A stretch of DNA of 64,000 nucleotides from Bradyrhizobium diazoefficiens. Lineage in GTDB: Bacteria > Pseudomonadota > Alphaproteobacteria > Rhizobiales > Xanthobacteraceae. The stretch is from assembly GCF_018131015.1 (NCBI RefSeq), contig NZ_JAFCJJ010000006.1:1-64000 (forward strand). Direction: 5' to 3'. Below, piece by piece: positions 47,901 through 57,400 of this stretch; positions within the stretch are counted from its first letter, which is position 1; each line of letters begins with the position of its first letter. The notes below the pieces were generated by a model. It saw nothing but the letters and a program-made list of their open reading frames with translations. It was not told the origin of the DNA and searched no databases. The translations under genes and the position numbers were made by a program.

Positions 47901-49704
47901 GGCGCTGGCCGTTGCGGCCGGAGGCATTCTGGCCGCCTTGGGCCAGGCGCTTGCCATTTTCCTGGGAGTGCTCGCCGCCACCATCATCGTGCATTTCGTC
48001 GCCTCGACAGCGCTGGTTCGAATCTCCGGCCCCTCGATCTCGCAACGTGAGAGATTTGTTCTCTCGCTGCGTCAAATCGGCTTGGCAAAAGGCCTGTCGG
48101 TCCATGCGGCAATGACGGTGCTGCTGCCGCCCATCGCATTGGAAGCCCTGCTCTGGTTCGAGAACAGGCCGTCAGTCGATCGCGTGTTTCTGGGCTGGTT
48201 CATGCTCCTGGCGTTCTGGCCGCTGGTGCGGGTGTTCGGCGCCGTTCCGCTGGTCGAGGCTCTCAAGGCGCGGCAATCCGGCAAGGTGCCGGTTGCCCTC
48301 CCGATCTTCCAGAAATCCTACCTGGACTCGCCGTGGCCGATGGCGCTGGTGCTACTGGCCGTCTGTCTGTGGCCTTGGTATGCGCTCGCTACCGGGCGCT
48401 TCAGCCCCTGGCTGCAATACGTGATGCTCTTGGCGCCATGGATTTGCGTGCCCGCCGGCTATCGCTATGGACGCGCCGCATTCGGGCCGATGATGTTCGG
48501 GCTGCTTCCCTTTGTGATCGGCGTGCAAACCAAGCACGGCACGCTCCTCGCCGAGCCGGCGTTCGTGGTGGCGATGTTGTTCTGGGTGCGCTTCGCAGGC
48601 GATCCGGCGCTGCGCCAGGCCCTGCTTGCGCGGGAGACGTTGCCGCTATCCGATCTGGTGATGCTGGCGGTCGCGTTCGCCTTCACGTTGACCATCCAGG
48701 GGCCGCCCGGCGAAGGTCTGGTTCTGAACTATGAGGGGGACTGGCTCGTTCTCACCGCGGCCTTCCTCATAGGTCTGTCGCGGATGCCGGTCCGCGGGTT
48801 CCTGTTGATGCTGGGCTGCCTCGCCCTGCTCCGGATCGGGATCGACTGGACGACACTCACGTCGAAGGAGTTTGGCAGCGCGTTGTGGGCGCGTGGCATC
48901 ATTCCATCCGAAGTCAAGGCCAACGGACTGGTCCTGCTCTACGGGTTGCCTTGGGTGACTGCCGTGTGCGCATTCGCGGCGACGTTGCTGGCGCGCCTGG
49001 GGCTGCGAGCGGCCATGCTGGCGGACGGCTCGAAAGCGACGCAGCGCGGCTCGGAGCCATTTGCATCGATCATTTCGCGCAATGTCCTCTCGGAGCGAAC
49101 TCCGTTCATCTTGTTCTTTTGGGGCCAGGTCACGTGGCTGGCCGGACTCGTCCTGTTCAACAGCGAAATTGAGCTCGACGCGTTGTCCAACGCGCTCGAT
49201 CGCAACCCGATCGTTGTCTGTGCCGGCCTGATGATCGGCCTCAGCGCATCACGCCTGCGCGATCTGGGGAATAACTTCCTCGTGATTGTCCCTCTCGGAG
49301 CACTATCCTGGTTCACGCTGCATCTTGGCGCGCCACCCGAAACGGCCAGCATCCCGTTTGTGAAATTTTTCGGAGCGTTCGTCTGGCCCTATCTGCTGCC
49401 TTGCCTGTTTGGTTTTGCGCTACGCGCCTGCGCCGAGGGACGCTGGCGGTTGTGGACGGGCGCCGACGTTCTGTCGGCTGCGCAGGCCTTCTGGGCGACG
49501 CTCTCGCGGCGCCTGCCGGGACGCGCGCCGGAGCCTGAGCTGGAATCCGAAGCGCCGACCGTCGATGGTGCCAGCGCCGCGGGCCCGGCCTCCGCCGCGT
49601 CAGAGGAGCAAAGTGAAGCTTCGGACGTGGATCCAGTCTCATCACCTGACGGGGAGGTGGCGCGAAAGCCGAGCAAGAAGCCGACGATGGAGACAAGGAA
49701 ATGA
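44938..49704 (+). CDS. Giant membrane protein with vWA-like domain (1588 aa)
   Basis: Residues 1-115 are soluble and helical (EIDDVRPALERLLEPLNGTL); two membrane helices follow (about 137-160 and 190-208). Residues about 285-440 resemble a vWA Rossmann domain: LEVVLFVDREGVADH at 292, RLILVGDGHGLVQ near 363, VHVLTPTPEECWEDHERRL near 396. The metal-site DxSxS is degenerate (DREG). A helical region runs to about 665, then roughly 20 hydrophobic segments to about 1500, and a polar acidic tail. vWA-MoxR gene pairs are a recognised theme, but the large polytopic domain is unusual and I cannot name it. It overlaps the genes on both sides by 4 bp. Confidence 0.75.
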   Translation: MMATASEIDDVRPALERLLEPLNGTLDDLLDAAADAGMLITQDRRQRLYLLAWRLAEADITFRDAHDAAVTLGSVLCATAEDQVSFARELNRIWREPVPAGFLDLLRGRRGEERSRPADRPAPRLAPALARLAARPLLIAILILTVVVIVLGLLVWSVAMFPGDQPSALPTLPNLPVRKEGDLLLAAALDVAQRMLLALPAAIAAWLAWTWWKPATRSLISREQGAAEQLERFTRPDFNALFRGTTVRLAFDTLRRAVRTESSRVDVPSSLRATVRAAGWPTIRRATQRNSLEVVLFVDREGVADHLAFLAQLLEDRLRAAGATVTRYDFRLIPTRLTQVSGRPEGTLVEDVERVVSRHVGQRLILVGDGHGLVQGNDLDGELRLRRLLGEFAQVHVLTPTPEECWEDHERRLLQAGFNVAFCDRQGLEDTARISTLVDWTEPLAALIRTIRGDGDPFLSHLEAEYHRYAADYPLIQPREGAPDGPIATTGLSALQIRALVSSLQAWMGSRPALRLLVAIAVFPSVKPAYTFAIADALRQDPDAPGAELGEELYARLARLPWLRDGRFPDWLRLALVRRLTDTEREAMARAHVKLLAPMAVAHGEVLAQASLEIARRSLRANMNPDHPMAERLFLATLFGQPPKSDLLRPQASAAMTERLGEQLKLASRIVGSGFFAVAILCFLFKDSIVLPLLAAAEQGIRTSISPLLPEIPPAIAAASVVCSLLAFFWPGRRAGTTAEAPAESIWDRLRREPWWLRPSLGATSLILSALSFKADFGRSSELPLATMLLSLATLANVVLERHPRWNSDLRVLPDVDEAGVSGAASSYRLGDIIASQAMLGPSLAAVGLLFLGGSVIFAMFAAIVILSNSWMGSFVTVPIASLAWMAYAVVLRRSVLGSWLLTAPDGTQRHILTDFCAAAVALSIGLVGSHAAELRSNWTSFGPVVLLLFTLLTMFLPFDALGLRPFATPAPQGGRVRANIAISFLTSALAVAAGGILAALGQALAIFLGVLAATIIVHFVASTALVRISGPSISQRERFVLSLRQIGLAKGLSVHAAMTVLLPPIALEALLWFENRPSVDRVFLGWFMLLAFWPLVRVFGAVPLVEALKARQSGKVPVALPIFQKSYLDSPWPMALVLLAVCLWPWYALATGRFSPWLQYVMLLAPWICVPAGYRYGRAAFGPMMFGLLPFVIGVQTKHGTLLAEPAFVVAMLFWVRFAGDPALRQALLARETLPLSDLVMLAVAFAFTLTIQGPPGEGLVLNYEGDWLVLTAAFLIGLSRMPVRGFLLMLGCLALLRIGIDWTTLTSKEFGSALWARGIIPSEVKANGLVLLYGLPWVTAVCAFAATLLARLGLRAAMLADGSKATQRGSEPFASIISRNVLSERTPFILFFWGQVTWLAGLVLFNSEIELDALSNALDRNPIVVCAGLMIGLSASRLRDLGNNFLVIVPLGALSWFTLHLGAPPETASIPFVKFFGAFVWPYLLPCLFGFALRACAEGRWRLWTGADVLSAAQAFWATLSRRLPGRAPEPELESEAPTVDGASAAGPASAASEEQSEASDVDPVSSPDGEVARKPSKKPTMETRK

Positions 49705-50300
49705 AGTCCGCCAACCGCATTCCCATCATCCAGCGCCTCTTCGATGTTCCTGCCATCCGGCGCCTCCATGATTTCATCGCCACGCGCGTTGCTGACACGA
49801 GCAACGGCGGCGGCACGCTGGGGTACGATGCGTTGGTTCGCCAGACCTTCGGGACCAGGCGCGAGGCAGAATTCGCTGGTCTATCCAGGGCGGAGGTGCG
49901 CCTGCGCGCGCCGGTCCCCTTTGGCGAAGCGTTCGAGGATGTTTCACCCGAGGCGACGCGCGGCAGCGTGGCTGCGACGATCTTGGGTGCCCCCGGCATC
50001 GTCCTGGTGGTGGCCATGATCGTCGCCGTTGGCATCTGCATCGATGTCCAGCTCATGCAATCCAGCGATGCGGCCAAGGGCGCGACCAATGCGCCCGCGA
50101 CAACGAAGCCGGCCGGCACCCCAGCCTTGGCTCCCGCGCCATTGTCGAAGGGTATCACCCTCCCCGACCTGGACCCGCTTTCGAAACTCCGTCCCAATTC
50201 TGCCAATCAGGCAGCGCCAAGGCCGCCCCAGCCGTCCGGCAACGCGTCGTCCTCTGACGCGCAACCTCAGCAACTGCAGCAGCTCGATCCGCGCAAGTAA
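49701..50300 (+). CDS. Single-pass membrane protein of the protease-AAA cassette
   Basis: A 199-residue protein whose ATG overlaps the stop of the giant membrane protein gene (ATGA). The N-terminal 95 residues are soluble and basic (MKSANRIPIIQRLFDVPAIR), followed by one membrane helix (APGIVLVVAMIVAVGICIDV) and a Pro/Ala/Gln-rich, probably periplasmic tail. I do not recognise it; strict coupling suggests a subunit of the same complex. It ends about 90 bp before the 3' end of the opposite-strand tRNA-Cys. Confidence 0.7.
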   Translation: MKSANRIPIIQRLFDVPAIRRLHDFIATRVADTSNGGGTLGYDALVRQTFGTRREAEFAGLSRAEVRLRAPVPFGEAFEDVSPEATRGSVAATILGAPGIVLVVAMIVAVGICIDVQLMQSSDAAKGATNAPATTKPAGTPALAPAPLSKGITLPDLDPLSKLRPNSANQAAPRPPQPSGNASSSDAQPQQLQQLDPRK

Positions 50301-50391
50301 GTCCGAAGGAAGCTGGCGCAGGAACCGACGCGCGGCCGATCCCGTGCGGGCGGGACCTATCGAAAATAGCCATGAAATTTCAATTGATTAA

Positions 50392-50465
50392 TGGAGGCCA
50401 CGACCAGAATTGAACTGGTGTACACGGTTTTGCAGACCGTTGCGTAACCACTCCGCCACGTGGCC
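50392..50465 (-). tRNA. tRNA-Cys (GCA)
   Basis: A 74-nt cloverleaf on the minus strand. The acceptor GGCCACG pairs with CGTGGCC, followed by T73 (usual for tRNA-Cys) and an encoded CCA. The anticodon loop TCTGCAAA gives anticodon GCA, and the T-loop contains GTTCAATTC. It is the only RNA gene near the cassette. No direct repeat of its 3' end was noticed on the far side of the cassette. Confidence 0.97.
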
Positions 50466-50597
50466 CCATCGGGGCGGAGCAATATAAGGGATCAAGGGTT
50501 TAGGCAACCCCGGCCGGCGGTGCTGTCCCCTCCGCCATTCCATCAGGATGACGTTCCGAAATCGCGTCGGTCATGCCCCTCAATGGCTGTTCCGGGC

Positions 50598-51341
50598 TCA
50601 GGACCGCCTGCCCCGCGAGGCACCGCGCCGGCGGTCCTTGGCCGCAGGTTTTGGAGCAAGCTCCGGCATCTCGGCCTGCACCTCGCGATAGCGCGCGAGC
50701 ATCCGCTCAAAGCTCGCATGCAGCGTCGCGGCGATGTCGGGACGCCGCTCCAGCCCGGCCAGGATCGTGGCAGTCGCCTCGATGGTCGAGAGCCCGTCGC
50801 GGCGCGGCTCGCGGCGCAGCCGTCCGTAGCGGGAGGGATGCGCCGGGTTGAGGATCACGCGCTGGCACTTCAGCATCCAGGGATTGCGCCACCATAGCGC
50901 CTTGGCCTGGCTCCAGGTGCCGTCGAGCAGCACCACGCCTTCGAGCTTGCCGAGGATCGCGCGTTGGTTCTCGGCGACCTCGCCCTTGCGGTTCAGCGCC
51001 ACGATCTCGCCTTCGGTATCGAGATCGGCGGCCCGGGCCGAGCCGAGATAGAGCACGGCCCAGCGCGCTGCATTTTCGACCGGCCGGCCCAGCGCCTTGG
51101 AAAGGCTCGGCCAGGACAGGCCGACGCGTACGGTCGCATCCGTGAAATGCCGCGCGGTCAGGCGCGCGGTGCCGAGCGCCCTGTCCTGCTCCTGCGGATG
51201 CTGCAGGATGAGCAGGCCGAGCCGATGCTCGATGGGCGTGACGCTGTCGCAGATGCACAGCGGCATCGGCTTCTGGCAGTGCGGGCACTCGGCGATCGGC
51301 TCGGGCGCCGTGGTGACGGTGGTTTCGGGCGGATTCGACAT
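50598..51341 (-). CDS. DTW-domain protein (tRNA acp-uridine synthase family)
   Basis: A 247-residue protein of the DTW family, whose members add the aminocarboxypropyl group to uridine in tRNA (TapT/YfiP, DTWD). It has the N-terminal zinc-like CPHCQKPMPLCIC motif, the DGTW motif (GVVLLDGTWSQAKALWWRNP), and NPAHPSRYGRLRREPRRDGL with STIEATA. Start MSNPPETT at 51341; the frame runs 32 codons upstream without support. The C-terminus is basic. It is downstream of, and on the same strand as, the RND efflux genes. Confidence 0.88.
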   Translation of the reverse strand: MSNPPETTVTTAPEPIAECPHCQKPMPLCICDSVTPIEHRLGLLILQHPQEQDRALGTARLTARHFTDATVRVGLSWPSLSKALGRPVENAARWAVLYLGSARAADLDTEGEIVALNRKGEVAENQRAILGKLEGVVLLDGTWSQAKALWWRNPWMLKCQRVILNPAHPSRYGRLRREPRRDGLSTIEATATILAGLERRPDIAATLHASFERMLARYREVQAEMPELAPKPAAKDRRRGASRGRRS

Positions 51342-51378
51342 GGCCGCCGCTATACGCTGCGCGAAGCGCTTCAACAAC

Positions 51379-54300
51379 CTATTCCGCGGGCGCAGGCAGC
51401 TGACGCGGCGCGGAGCGGCGGCGCCGGATGCGATCAATCAGGAGATAGATTACCGGCGTGGTGTAGAGCGTCAGGATCTGGGAGACGAACAGGCCGCCGA
51501 TGATGGTGATGCCGAGCGGACGCCGCAACTCGGTGCCGGGGCCAGTTGCGATCACCAGCGGAATGCCGGCGAACAGGGCCGCCATCGTCGTCATCAGAAT
51601 CGGACGGAAGCGCGCCTGGCACGCCTCGAAGATCGCCTCCGCCGAGGACAGGCCGCGCTGCCGTTCGGCATCGAGCGCGAAATCCACCATCATGATCCCG
51701 TTCTTCTTGACGATGCCGATCAACAGGATGATGCCGATGAAGGCGATCACCGTCAGCGGCGTGTTGGTGATCTGCAGGGCCAGCAGCGCGCCGAGGCCTG
51801 CCGAGGGCAGCGTCGAGATGATGGTCAGCGGATGGGCGAGGCTCTCATAGAGCACGCCGAGGACGATATACATCGCCACCAGCGCGCCAAGGATCAGGAG
51901 CGGCTGGCGGCCGCTGGTCCGGGCGAAATCGCCGGCATTGCCGTCGAAGCTGCCGCGGATGCCCTCGGGCATGTGCAATTCCTCGACCGCGCGCTGGATG
52001 TTCTGCGTCGCGGTCTGCAGCGGCACGTCGGGCAACGTGTTGAACGAGACCGTCGTCGAGGGAAAGCCTTGCGAGTGGAACACGGCGAGCGCCGCCAGTC
52101 CGCGCTGCGCCCGCACCACGGCCGACAGCGGCACCTGCACGCCGCCCGCCCCCCCAACGAAGATGCGATCGAGGTTGGACGGGTCCACCTGGAATTTCGG
52201 GTCGGTCTCCAGCACGACCATGTACTGGTTGCGCTGGGTGTAGACGATCGAGATCTGCCGCTGCGAGAACGCGTTGTTGAGCGCGTTGTTGATGGCCTGC
52301 ACGCTGACACCGAGCCGCGAGGCGGCCTGCCGGTCGATCGACAGCGTGAGCTGAAGCCCGCCCGGATCCCGATCAGCGGAAACGTCGGTGATGCCCTCGA
52401 CCGTCTCCATGCGCTTGGCGACGATCGGCGCCCATTTCTGCAAGAGATCGAGATCGGTGCTGGTCAGCGTATACTGGTAGCTGGAATCGCTCTGCCGTCC
52501 GCCGGCGCGAACGTCCTGGGCCGCGAACATGAACAGGCGGATGCCGGCGACGCGATAGAGGTTGCGGCGCAGCCGGTCGATCACCGCCTCGGTCGAAGTG
52601 TAGCTGCGCTCGGCCGGCGGCTTCAGGTTGATGAACATGGTGCCGCGGTTCGAGGCCGCCCCGCCCGGCCCGCCTCCGCTCGGCAGGACGGAGCCGATGC
52701 CCGCGACCGCCGGATCCGCCATCACGATGTCGGCGAGCTGCTGCTGCAGCCCCAGCATGGACTGGAACGAGATGTCGGCCGAGGCGCGCGTCGCGCCGAT
52801 GACGAACCCGGAATCGTCGGTCGGGAAATAGCCCTTCGGCACCTTGATGTAGAGCGTGACCGTGAGCGCGATGGTGGCGAAGAACACCAGCAGCGTCAGC
52901 AGAGGAAAGTCTAGCACGGCGCGCAGGGTGCGGGTATAGAAGGCGACGATGCGCGACAGCGAGCCCTCGATCACGCGGTCGAACAGCGTCGCGGTGCTGG
53001 ACGTGGTTCCCCGGATGTAGTGGGCGCAGATCATCGGGGTGACCGTCAGCGAGACCAGCGTCGACACCAGAATCGCGAAGGTCAGCGTCAGCGAGAATTC
53101 CCGCAGCAGCCGCCCCGGAATGCCATCCATGAAGACCAGCGGCGTGAACGCCGCGATCAGCGACAGCGAGATCGACACCACGGTGAAGCCGATCTGCCGG
53201 GCGCCCTCCTGCGCGGCGCGCAGCGGCGGCATGCCGTGCTCGAGATTGCGGTACATGTTCTCGATCATCACGATGGCGTCGTCGACGACGAATCCGACCG
53301 AGATTGCGAGCGCCATCAGCGACAGATTGTCGATCGAGTAACCCGCCAGCCACATGCCGGTGCAGGTGCCGGCGAGCGCGAGCGGAACCGAGATGCCGGC
53401 CGCGATCGTCGGCGTGATGCGGCGCAGGAACACGAACACCACGACCATGACCAGGAACGCGGTCGCCAGCAGCGTCCATTCCATATCCTCGACGCTGGCC
53501 CGGATCGTGCCGGTGCGATCGACCAGCGTCGAGATCTCCACCCCCGCCGGAATCCACTGCTTCAGCTCCGGGATCAGCGCCTTGACCCGGTCGACGGTCT
53601 CGATGACGTTGGCGTCGCCCTGCTTGGTGATCTGAATGATCACCGCCGGCTGCTTGTTGAACCAGGCGATGGAGCGGACGTTCTTGACGGAATCCTCGAT
53701 GTCGGCGACGTCGGAGAGCCGCACGAAACTGCCGTTCGCACTCTTGATGACAATGTCGCGGAATTCCTTGGCCGTGCGCATCTGCCGGTTGAGCGCCAGC
53801 GTCTCGCTCTGCCGCTCGCCGTTGAAGATGCCGACGGGACCCAAGGGATTGGCATTGATGATGGCGGTGCGGACATCATCGGTGGCGATGCCGGCGTTGG
53901 AGAGCGCGACCGGATTGAGCTGAATCCGCACCGCCGGCTGGTCGGCGCCGGAGATCGTTACATTGCCCACACCCGGCACCTGCGAGATCCGCTGCGCCAG
54001 GACAGAGTCGGCGACGTCGTAGATGGCCGCGGTGTTGATCGTCTTCGAGGTCAGCGCCAGCACGAATACTGGGGCCGCCGCGGTATTGGCCTTGCGAAAG
54101 CGCGGCAGCGACGGCAGGTCGCTCGGCAGGTCGGACAGCGCCGCGTTGATCGCGGCCTGGACGTCGCGCGCGGCGCGGTCGGTATCGCGGCCGATATTGA
54201 ACTGGAGCTGGATCGAGGTGAGGCCGATCGAGCTCGTCGAGGTGATCTGATTGACCCCGGCGATCTCGCCGAGCCGCCGCTCCAGCGGCGAGGCAACCGT

Positions 54301-54486
54301 TGCCGCCATCACCGACGGATCGGCGCCCGGCCGGGTCGCGAACACGAAGATCGCCGGGAAATCGACGTTTGGAACCGAGGCCACCGGCAGGAAGCGATAG
54401 GCCACGAGGCCGAGCAGGATCAGCCCGATCGACAGCAGCGTGGTGGCGACCGGCCTGCGGATGAAGGGCTCCGAGATCGAGACCAT
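51379..54486 (-). CDS. RND efflux transporter, second subunit (MdtC-like)
   Basis: A 1035-residue inner-membrane proton-driven exporter of the HAE1/RND family. The N-terminus is ISEPFIRRPVATTLLSIGLI; the proton-relay acidic pair is in TM4 (GFVVDDAIVMIENM), and a late TM10-12 region includes GIVKKNGIMMVDFALDAERQ. It forms a pair with the RND gene 3 bp upstream; paired RND subunits that co-assemble are the hallmark of MdtBC-type pumps. The substrate is unknown. It is the last gene of the four-gene efflux operon. Confidence 0.92.
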   Translation of the reverse strand: MVSISEPFIRRPVATTLLSIGLILLGLVAYRFLPVASVPNVDFPAIFVFATRPGADPSVMAATVASPLERRLGEIAGVNQITSTSSIGLTSIQLQFNIGRDTDRAARDVQAAINAALSDLPSDLPSLPRFRKANTAAAPVFVLALTSKTINTAAIYDVADSVLAQRISQVPGVGNVTISGADQPAVRIQLNPVALSNAGIATDDVRTAIINANPLGPVGIFNGERQSETLALNRQMRTAKEFRDIVIKSANGSFVRLSDVADIEDSVKNVRSIAWFNKQPAVIIQITKQGDANVIETVDRVKALIPELKQWIPAGVEISTLVDRTGTIRASVEDMEWTLLATAFLVMVVVFVFLRRITPTIAAGISVPLALAGTCTGMWLAGYSIDNLSLMALAISVGFVVDDAIVMIENMYRNLEHGMPPLRAAQEGARQIGFTVVSISLSLIAAFTPLVFMDGIPGRLLREFSLTLTFAILVSTLVSLTVTPMICAHYIRGTTSSTATLFDRVIEGSLSRIVAFYTRTLRAVLDFPLLTLLVFFATIALTVTLYIKVPKGYFPTDDSGFVIGATRASADISFQSMLGLQQQLADIVMADPAVAGIGSVLPSGGGPGGAASNRGTMFINLKPPAERSYTSTEAVIDRLRRNLYRVAGIRLFMFAAQDVRAGGRQSDSSYQYTLTSTDLDLLQKWAPIVAKRMETVEGITDVSADRDPGGLQLTLSIDRQAASRLGVSVQAINNALNNAFSQRQISIVYTQRNQYMVVLETDPKFQVDPSNLDRIFVGGAGGVQVPLSAVVRAQRGLAALAVFHSQGFPSTTVSFNTLPDVPLQTATQNIQRAVEELHMPEGIRGSFDGNAGDFARTSGRQPLLILGALVAMYIVLGVLYESLAHPLTIISTLPSAGLGALLALQITNTPLTVIAFIGIILLIGIVKKNGIMMVDFALDAERQRGLSSAEAIFEACQARFRPILMTTMAALFAGIPLVIATGPGTELRRPLGITIIGGLFVSQILTLYTTPVIYLLIDRIRRRRSAPRQLPAPAE

Positions 54487-54489
54487 CGC

Positions 54490-57400
54490 TCACATCCCCT
54501 CGGTCGCGCCGGCGACCGGCGGGTCGCCCGGCTCGGGCGGCGGCAGGGAATGCTCCAGCCGCCGGTTGATGCGGTCGAGCGCGAGGTAGATCACCGGCGT
54601 GGTGTAGAGCGTGAGCAGCTGGCTCAGCAGCAGGCCGCCGATGATGGAGATGCCGAGCGGAAAGCGCAGCTCGGCGCCGGTGCCGCTTTCGATCGCGAGC
54701 GGCAGCGCGCCGAACAGGGCGGCCAGCGTCGTCATCATGATGGGACGGAAGCGCAGCAGGCAGGCCTGCACGATCGCCTCGTTGGCCGGCATCCCCTGCC
54801 CGCGCTCGGCCTCGAGCGCGAAGTCGATCATCATGATCGCGTTCTTCTTGACGATGCCCATCAAGAGGATGATGCCGATCAGGCCGATGACCGAGAGATC
54901 CTGCCCGCACAGGACCAGCGCCAGGATCGCGCCGACGCCGGCCGACGGCAGCGTCGACAGGATGGTGATGGGGTGGATGTAGCTCTCGTAGAGCACTCCT
55001 AGCACGATGTAGATCGTGATCACGGCAGCCAGCAGCAGCCAGGGCTGGCCCGCGAGCGCCTTGGAGAATTCGGCGGCATCGCCGGCGTAGACGCCGACGA
55101 TGCTGCCGGGCATGCCGATTCGGGTCTCGATCGCCTTCACCGCCTCGACGGCATCGCCAAGCGCGGCGCCCGGGGCGAGGTTGAAGCTGAGCGAGATCGC
55201 CGGAAACTGCGCCTGGTGCGAGATCGCGAGCGGTGCCGTGGTGCGCTTCAGCGTCGCCACCGTGGACAGCGGCACCTGGGCGCCGGCGGCGCCCGGCAGA
55301 TACAGCTTCGACAGGATCGATGGATCGCGCTGGTACATCGGCAGCGCCTCCAGCACCACGCGGTACTGGTTGGCCTGGCCGTAGATGGTGGAGATCTGGC
55401 GCTGCGCGAAGGCGTCGTTCAGCGTGTCGGTGATGCCCTGCAGGCTGACACCGAGCTGGCCGGCGCGGGTGCGGTCGACGTCGAGCTGAGCCCGCAGGCC
55501 GCCCTCCTGGGCTTCCGAGGAGGCGTCCCGGAACAGGGGATTACGCCGCATCTCGGCGACCAGCTTGCGGGCCCATTCCGACACCAGCTCCGCGTCCGTG
55601 CCGGTCAGCGTGTACTGGTATTGCGAACGGCTCGACTGGGTCGAGATCTGCACATCCTGGACCGGCTGGAAATAGACCATCATGCCGGGGATGCCGGCGA
55701 CCCGCTCCTTCAGCCGGGACACGACGACGCCGACATCGTCGCGCCGTTCGCCGCGGGGTTTTAGCGTCATGACGAGGCGCCCGACATTGGTGGTCGGGTT
55801 GACCGAGCCGGCGCCGATCACCGAGACCACGCCGACGACGTCGGGGTCGGCCTTGATGGCGGCGGCGGCCTGCGCCTGCCGTTTCTGCATCTCCGCGAAG
55901 GACACGTCCGGCCCGGCCTCCGTTACCGCCGTGATTGAGGCGGTGTCCTGCAGCGGCAGGAAGCCTTTTGGCGCGACGACGTAGAGGACGAGCGTCGCAA
56001 TCAGCGTGGCGAAGGTCACGAGAAGCGTGGCGCGCTGACGCTCCAGAACCCAGAGCAGCGTGCGGTGGTAGAACTCGACGGTACGATCGATGAAGCGGCT
56101 GATGGCGGCGAGCCCAGGCACCGCGAATTCCTCATGCGCATGCTTCAGCAGCCGTGAGCACATCATCGGCGTCAGCGTCAGCGAGACCACGGCCGAGGTC
56201 ACGACCGCGATAGTCAGGGTCAGCGCGAATTCGCGGAACATGCGTCCGACGAGGCCGGACATGAACAACAGCGGGATGAACACCGCGATCAGCGACACCG
56301 TCAGCGAGATCACGGTGAAGCCGATCTCGCTCGCGCCCTTCAGCGAGGCCTCCATCGCGCTCTCGCCATTCTCCATGTGACGGACGATGTTCTCGATCAT
56401 CACGATGGCGTCGTCGACGACGAAGCCCGTGCCGATCGTGAGCGCCATCAGCGACAGATTATCGAGGCTGAAGCCGGCCATGTACATGATGCCGAAGCTC
56501 GTGATTAGCGACAGCGGCAGCGCCACGCCGGCGATCAGCGTGGCCCGCAGCGAGCGCAGGAACAGGAGCACCACCAGCGTCACCAGCACCACGCTTAGCA
56601 CCAGCGTGAACTGCACGTCGCGGACCGAGGCGCGGATCGTGACCGTGCGGTCGGAGACCACGGTGAGCGTGACGCCGGCCGGGATCGCGCGCTGGACTTT
56701 TGGGATCTCCGCGCGGATCTGGCTCACCACGTCGATGACGTTGGCGCCCGGCTGGCGCTGGATGTCGATGACGACGGCCGGCGTGCCCTGGTACCAGCCG
56801 CCGGTGCGGTCGTTCTCCAGGCCGTCGACGATCTGGGCGACGTCGCCGATCGTGACGGGCGAGCCGTTGCGGTAGGCGACGATGATCGGGCGGTAGGAAT
56901 CGGCGGCGGCGATCTGGTCGTTGGCGGCGATCAGGTAGGATTGCTGGGCGCCGTCGAGCGATCCTTTCGGCCCCGAGACGTTGGCGTTGCTGATCGCGCT
57001 GCGCAGGTCCTCCATCGCGATGCCGTAGGCGGCGAGCCGCGCCAGATCGGCCTGGATCCGCACCGCCGGCTTCAATCCGCCGAGCACCGTGACGCGGCCG
57101 ACGCCCGAGATCTGGCTCAGGCGTTGCGCCAGGATCGTGTCGGCGATGTCGCTCATCGCCCGCAGCGATATCGTCTCCGAACGCAGCGCGAGCGTCAGGA
57201 CCGGCGCGTCCGCGGGGTTCACCTTCGCATAGGTCGGCGGGTAAGGAAGGGTCCTCGGCAGCACGCCAGCGGCCGCGTTGATAGCGGCCTGGACGTCCTG
57301 GGTCGCGCCGTCGATGTCGCGGTTGAGATCGAACTGCAGCGAGATCTGGCTGACGCCGAACGAGCTCGTCGAGTTCATCGCCGACAGCGACGGGATCTGT

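Noticed and set aside
50392-50465. Attachment-site duplication of the tRNA-Cys 3' end
   Set aside because: I looked for a second copy of the tRNA end on the far side of the cassette (41.9-42.3 kb) and saw none; no integrase is present.
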